The notes below the pieces were generated by a model that was not told the origin of the DNA, made no database searches, and saw nothing but the letters and a program-made list of their open reading frames with translations. Made by a program: the position numbers and the translations under genes. A DNA stretch of 64,000 nucleotides, from positions 7,542,001 through 7,606,000 of the forward strand of contig NC_058161.1 of the NCBI RefSeq assembly GCF_020080835.1, given 5' to 3'. This document shows, in pieces, positions 61,747 through 64,000 of the stretch. Every line of letters starts with the position of its first letter. The first letter of the stretch is position 1. The DNA is from Cotesia glomerata. Lineage: Eukaryota; Arthropoda; Insecta; Hymenoptera; Braconidae.

Positions 61747-62410
61747 TATAACGGTAAAACCTCTCACTGTCGTCAACATCCTGGCCCGAGGAACGTCGAG
61801 GGCGCGATAGTAAAATCGAAAAAAAAATTTTTCTAATCCATACTTTCTTTATCCTTATACTTTTTTAGCTAAATATTAAATAACAATTTAGAAACCAAAA
61901 GCAATTTAAAAAAAAAAGAAAAAACAAGTTAACGAATTCGAATAAAAAGTAAATGATTAATTAATGAAGAATATATTCCAGCAGCACGGGTCAAGGTGAG
62001 ACAAGTTTGTTAGTAATTCATATTATTAAAAAACCATTGCCCAAAAATTTTAATATTTTTTGAATTTAAAGTTAAAACAGCGACAAGTGAGTCAAGGTAC
62101 AATAGTAGAGTGAGTCGAAGGACTTACACTTGTTCCATGAGTGATGATCGGTATGATGATTGAGATGGTCTGTGGCCTCGAGGTTCCTGTGGTGATCATT
62201 ATTATTGTTGCTATCGGGTGGTGGAAATGCAGGTCTACCTACTGGATAAACAGCTGCACCAATTGTTCTGGATCCAACGTGGGCAGCTATGCTGCACTCC
62301 TCGACGACAACACAGTCCTCAACAATGCTACCGCGCATTGTCGTACCACCAGATACCGCCGGTTGAACCGTATTTGTTTTAGTACTAATCACGTTTTCAA
62401 CAGTACGCAT
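44911..62410 (-). CDS. Hr38: NR4A nuclear hormone receptor HR38
   Basis: Eight exons join in phase: 62128-62410, 48518-48762, 47559-47779, 47061-47418, 46264-46947, 45863-46171, 45537-45771, 44911-45167. They give about 863 residues. The N-terminal half is low complexity (His/Gln-rich run from 47061, poly-Pro) with the NR4A motif LPSFQETY. The DNA-binding domain near residues 528-600 has two zinc modules (CAVCGDTAACQHYGVRTCEG, then CKGFFKRTVQKG). The NR4A A-box RTDSLKGRRGRLPSKPK follows. The ligand-binding domain ends in MPPLIESLFV, the AF-2 helix. Family knowledge: HR38 acts without a classical ligand and binds AAAGGTCA sites as monomer or with Ultraspiracle. It acts in ecdysone response and is an immediate-early neuronal gene. 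The first exon is assigned by phase (T|GG) and size, so it is less certain than the rest. Confidence 0.93.
47061..47230 (-). repeat. CAN-rich tract coding His/Gln runs in Hr38
   Basis: Trinucleotide-like CAT/CAC/CAA/CAG runs encode nine consecutive His and eight consecutive Gln residues, with mixed H/Q after them. The tract is in frame and likely length-polymorphic. Confidence 0.85.
48240..48410. repeat. AT-rich TTGAATCAAG family, copy 4
   Basis: TTAACTTGAATCAAGA near the left end and a TTAATTCAAATAAATTTTTT-like complement at the right end. It is in an Hr38 intron, 100 bases from an exon. Confidence 0.5.
50729..51348. mobile_element. 620-bp fold-back element, near-perfect palindrome
   Basis: The left arm begins CCCGTACAAAAA and runs through GGTTCATGGTGAATTTCCGG and ATCCAGCTGAATTTCATGAT. 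It continues to AAAGAACACAAAATGCAAAA near 51000. The right arm mirrors it back to TTTTTTTTGTACGGG. The arms are about 285 bp each with a loop of about 50 bp. No coding capacity. I could not find a clear target duplication. Confidence 0.85.
51393..51881. mobile_element. piggyBac-type MITE with TTAA duplication
   Basis: TTAA at both outer edges (51393-51396, 51878-51881). The terminal repeats CCCTTCAGCACTCTCGC and GCGAGAGTGCTGAAGGG are a perfect 17-bp pair. The body of about 480 bp has no ORF of note. CCCT ends next to TTAA are the piggyBac signature. Confidence 0.83.
55528..55555. promoter_or_regulatory. CRE-type sites in the Hr38 intron (cluster 1)
   Basis: A TGACGTAG half-type site near 55527 is followed by the perfect palindrome TGACGTCA at 55548-55555. 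The surroundings (55490-55580) are GC-richer than the intron average. The perfect 8-mer is the classical CREB/ATF site. Function is inferred. Confidence 0.5.
58060..58220 (-). promoter_or_regulatory. GC-rich island with CRE sites, candidate internal Hr38 promoter
   Basis: A rare GC-rich block in very AT-rich DNA. It contains TGACGTCC at 58113-58120 and the perfect TGACGTCA at 58156-58163. Several other ACGT cores are present (TGTACGTCC, GGACGTTG). NR4A genes elsewhere are induced through CRE sites. An alternative transcription start here for a shorter Hr38 form is a reasonable inference. The ORF 58039-58251 is most likely a by-product of the composition. Confidence 0.45.
61440..61502. repeat. 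(AAT)n-(ATT)n palindromic microsatellite
   Basis: About fourteen AAT units followed directly by about seven ATT units, which can fold into a hairpin. Confidence 0.9.
61698..61741. repeat. (AT)n microsatellite
   Basis: An uninterrupted AT/TA run of about 22 units inside the Hr38 intron. Confidence 0.95.
62128..62410 (-). CDS. Hr38: Proposed distal 5' coding exon of Hr38
   Basis: Starts with ATG at 62410 (MRTVENVISTKTNTVQ). It ends in HHSWNK plus one base at a consensus donor (AACAAGT|GTAAGTCC). That base completes a Trp codon with the GG that opens the exon at 48762, giving a continuous HHSWNKWQLHTQSGG reading. Codon use is balanced and GC-richer than the flanks, as in real exons here. Pro, Asn and His content fits the Hr38 N-terminus. 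It could also be an exon of a different gene. An AG just before ATATG at 62412 leaves open a further upstream exon. Confidence 0.55.
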
Positions 62411-64000
62411 ATCTACGTACTCTATCTTATATATTGCTTCTGTTGTTTTTTTTTTCTTTTGTATAAATTATTATTGCTGATAATTTACTATTTGGTCCCG
62501 CTATTAGTAATCAAGTTAGCCTCGATCATAACGCGTTTTTATTATTGATAATGATAGTCATAGTCATAGTAGTAATAGTACATTTTTAATTATCCTAACT
62601 AATATTTTCAACTAATAACTGATAATAATATCTTCCAGAGGGTGAGCGTTGATGGTGGTGGATATGGTAAAATTTTTCAACCCCAATAATGTAACGCATC
62701 AGAGTCAACGAAAATTCGCAATGATTTTGTTTGCATTAACCAAAGTGGTGAGTATTTTTAATTATAACAACAATAGTGCAGTAATAAGATATATATTACA
62801 TTTAAATATCAATATTATATTATAGAGTGCTTAGATGTGATTGATTGACGTGTGATGGATAAATAACAACACCAAAGGACTCAACTCATTCGTTGATTGC
62901 AAGTAACAGAGAGAGGTGTATAAAAAAGGATGTGACGCGCAACAATAATGATACAGGGTGAAAAATAATAATTACAAGACGTTGTCTTTGTGTATTAACA
63001 GTAGACAACCGACCTGCCACAGTCGCCGTTGATGGTGTTCCCGGTTCCCTCCAAATAGCATTGAAGACTCTTTCGTTGACAGCGAGCTCCAGACGCTCTG
63101 GCGGCAGCAAACGCTCGTTCCACAATTCCGACCTGGGAACTCGCATACGGCCACCAAGTTCTTCCTTCAGGGTGTTTTTAACTCAATACCTCTTCTTCTT
63201 TCTTTCTTCCCTCTCTCTTTTTTTATTCTTGCTCTATTTTTTGTTTAATAACTATTATTTATTTTTAGGCGAAGATAAAAGTATCCACCACTGGGGTATT
63301 ATGACAGTCGAACTGATAAACACTTGAATGATCCAGCATCTATGTTGTTTATTCCAAAAAGTTGTTCACAGATTCCCGTCAGAAGATGTGGTTGATCAGA
63401 TGATTCTTCTTCCTGTATTCCACGACGTACAACTTTGTTAACTTATGTGTGCTACGTATGAAATTCAACGTGCAGGAGTCAGGGGTGTTTTCAGGTGAGG
63501 AGTAACTACGCGCTTTTTCTTTATAATTTTTAAATTTGAAAAAAAATATTTAAAAAAAAAAACACGTGTCCTGTGGCTCGTGATTTAGCACCTTGTGAAC
63601 AAGTGGTTGAAGAATTGAGTAATGAAATTTAATAAAAATAACATTACCAATTTTGTGGAGAACAATAATAAATAGAAAAAAGTTATTAGACTTGTGAATT
63701 CACAAAGAAATTTCGCGATTGGGCTGAGTGATTAAATGTGCAAGGTAAAGTTTTTAAATGATTGGTAAACTAAATACTAAATGTGGATTTTTTTTTTAAT
63801 TCAGTTTCTTTTTGTTTTACTTACAGGCGATTAAAGATTAATTTAAGTCTGGCTGGTTTGTTGAAAAATCATCGATGAAAATTCAATAAAATATCAAGTC
63901 TAACAATTACACTTGTATAAACAAATGGTATGTATTAACGTAAATAGTATTTATCCAGAAACGAATAATAATAATAAAGTCACGTTGGTTGATTGATATA
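62411..64000. other. Region upstream of the proposed Hr38 exon
   Basis: Mostly AT-rich. One GC-richer block at 63015-63165 has an open minus-strand frame (listed next). Nothing else was recognised to the window end. Confidence 0.4.
63016..63165 (-). CDS. Possible upstream exon, minus strand
   Basis: The frame with LGGRMRVPRSELWNERLL and later RVFNAIWREPGTPSTATVA is rich in codons ending in G or C, unlike the flanks. It meets a donor-like CAG|GTCGG at 63015. If spliced to the AG at 62413 the phase fits (GCA G|AT ATG), which would extend the Hr38 N-terminus. It may instead be a 5' UTR exon. Plus-strand ORFs here are equally long, so the strand is not certain. Confidence 0.25.

Larger units (their letters stand above)
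48763..62127. other. 13.4-kb Hr38 intron
   Basis: This intron separates the proposed first coding exon from the rest of Hr38. I found no credible gene inside; all ORFs are short and featureless. It contains two inverted-repeat elements (50729-51348, 51393-51881), GC-richer islands near 55490-55580 and 58060-58220 with CRE-type sites, an (AT)n tract and an AAT/ATT tract. Such a long intron in an otherwise compact neighbourhood suggests regulatory content. Confidence 0.6.

Noticed and set aside
63061..63327. Plus-strand ORF starting MKTLSLTASSRR
   Set aside because: It is antisense to the more exon-like minus-strand frame and ends in low-complexity Leu/Phe sequence.
1..64000. Integrated polydnavirus or other virus segment
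   Set aside because: No viral structural or replication genes, no segment-excision arrangement recognised, and the genes are ordinary insect genes. The PRANC-like domain alone is not evidence of a provirus.

Overview
The window is nuclear DNA of an insect, most likely a hymenopteran and plausibly a parasitoid wasp. It is very AT-rich, has short GT-AG introns, and holds animal genes (ANKLE1, mRpL42, eIF3j, importin beta, Hr38), a 7tm_6 insect odorant receptor, and an ankyrin gene with a PRANC-like C-terminus. ANK-PRANC genes are a known oddity of parasitoid wasp genomes. The species assignment is inference; the insect assignment is strong. Exon boundaries were read by eye from splice sites and reading phase and may be off by a base or so.

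Layout. 1-2656 (+): 3' part of an ANKLE1-type LEM/GIY-YIG nuclease gene. 3111-3464 (-): mRpL42. 5095-12185 (-): a 14-exon secreted nudel-like mosaic protein with LDLa modules and a degenerate trypsin-like domain. 13962-15805 (+): a six-exon odorant receptor. 16966-18579 (-): the intronless ANK-PRANC-like gene. 19124-21954: a 2.8 kb TTAA-bounded nest of palindromes. 22741-25089 (+): eIF3j. 25841-28190 (+): a conserved-looking C2H2 zinc-finger/transmembrane protein. 28400-33593 (-): an SLC22 organic-cation-transporter-like gene. 37350-40955 (-): importin beta (Ketel). 44911-62410 (-): the NR4A nuclear receptor Hr38, whose likely distal coding exon lies across a 13.4 kb intron.

The genes do not form a pathway. 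Several are housekeeping (ribosome, translation initiation, nuclear import). The accessory signal lies in three places: the ANK-PRANC-like gene beside the palindrome nest, the nudel-like gene without an intact catalytic domain, and many small mobile elements. These include a SINE with a perfect 15-bp target duplication, a TTAA piggyBac-type MITE, other terminal-inverted-repeat elements, a non-LTR remnant, and AT-rich families present in several copies.

Regulation is most visible at Hr38. Its giant intron holds two perfect TGACGTCA palindromes and a near match, two of the three within a GC-rich island. This fits an activity-regulated NR4A gene, although the function of these sites is inferred.
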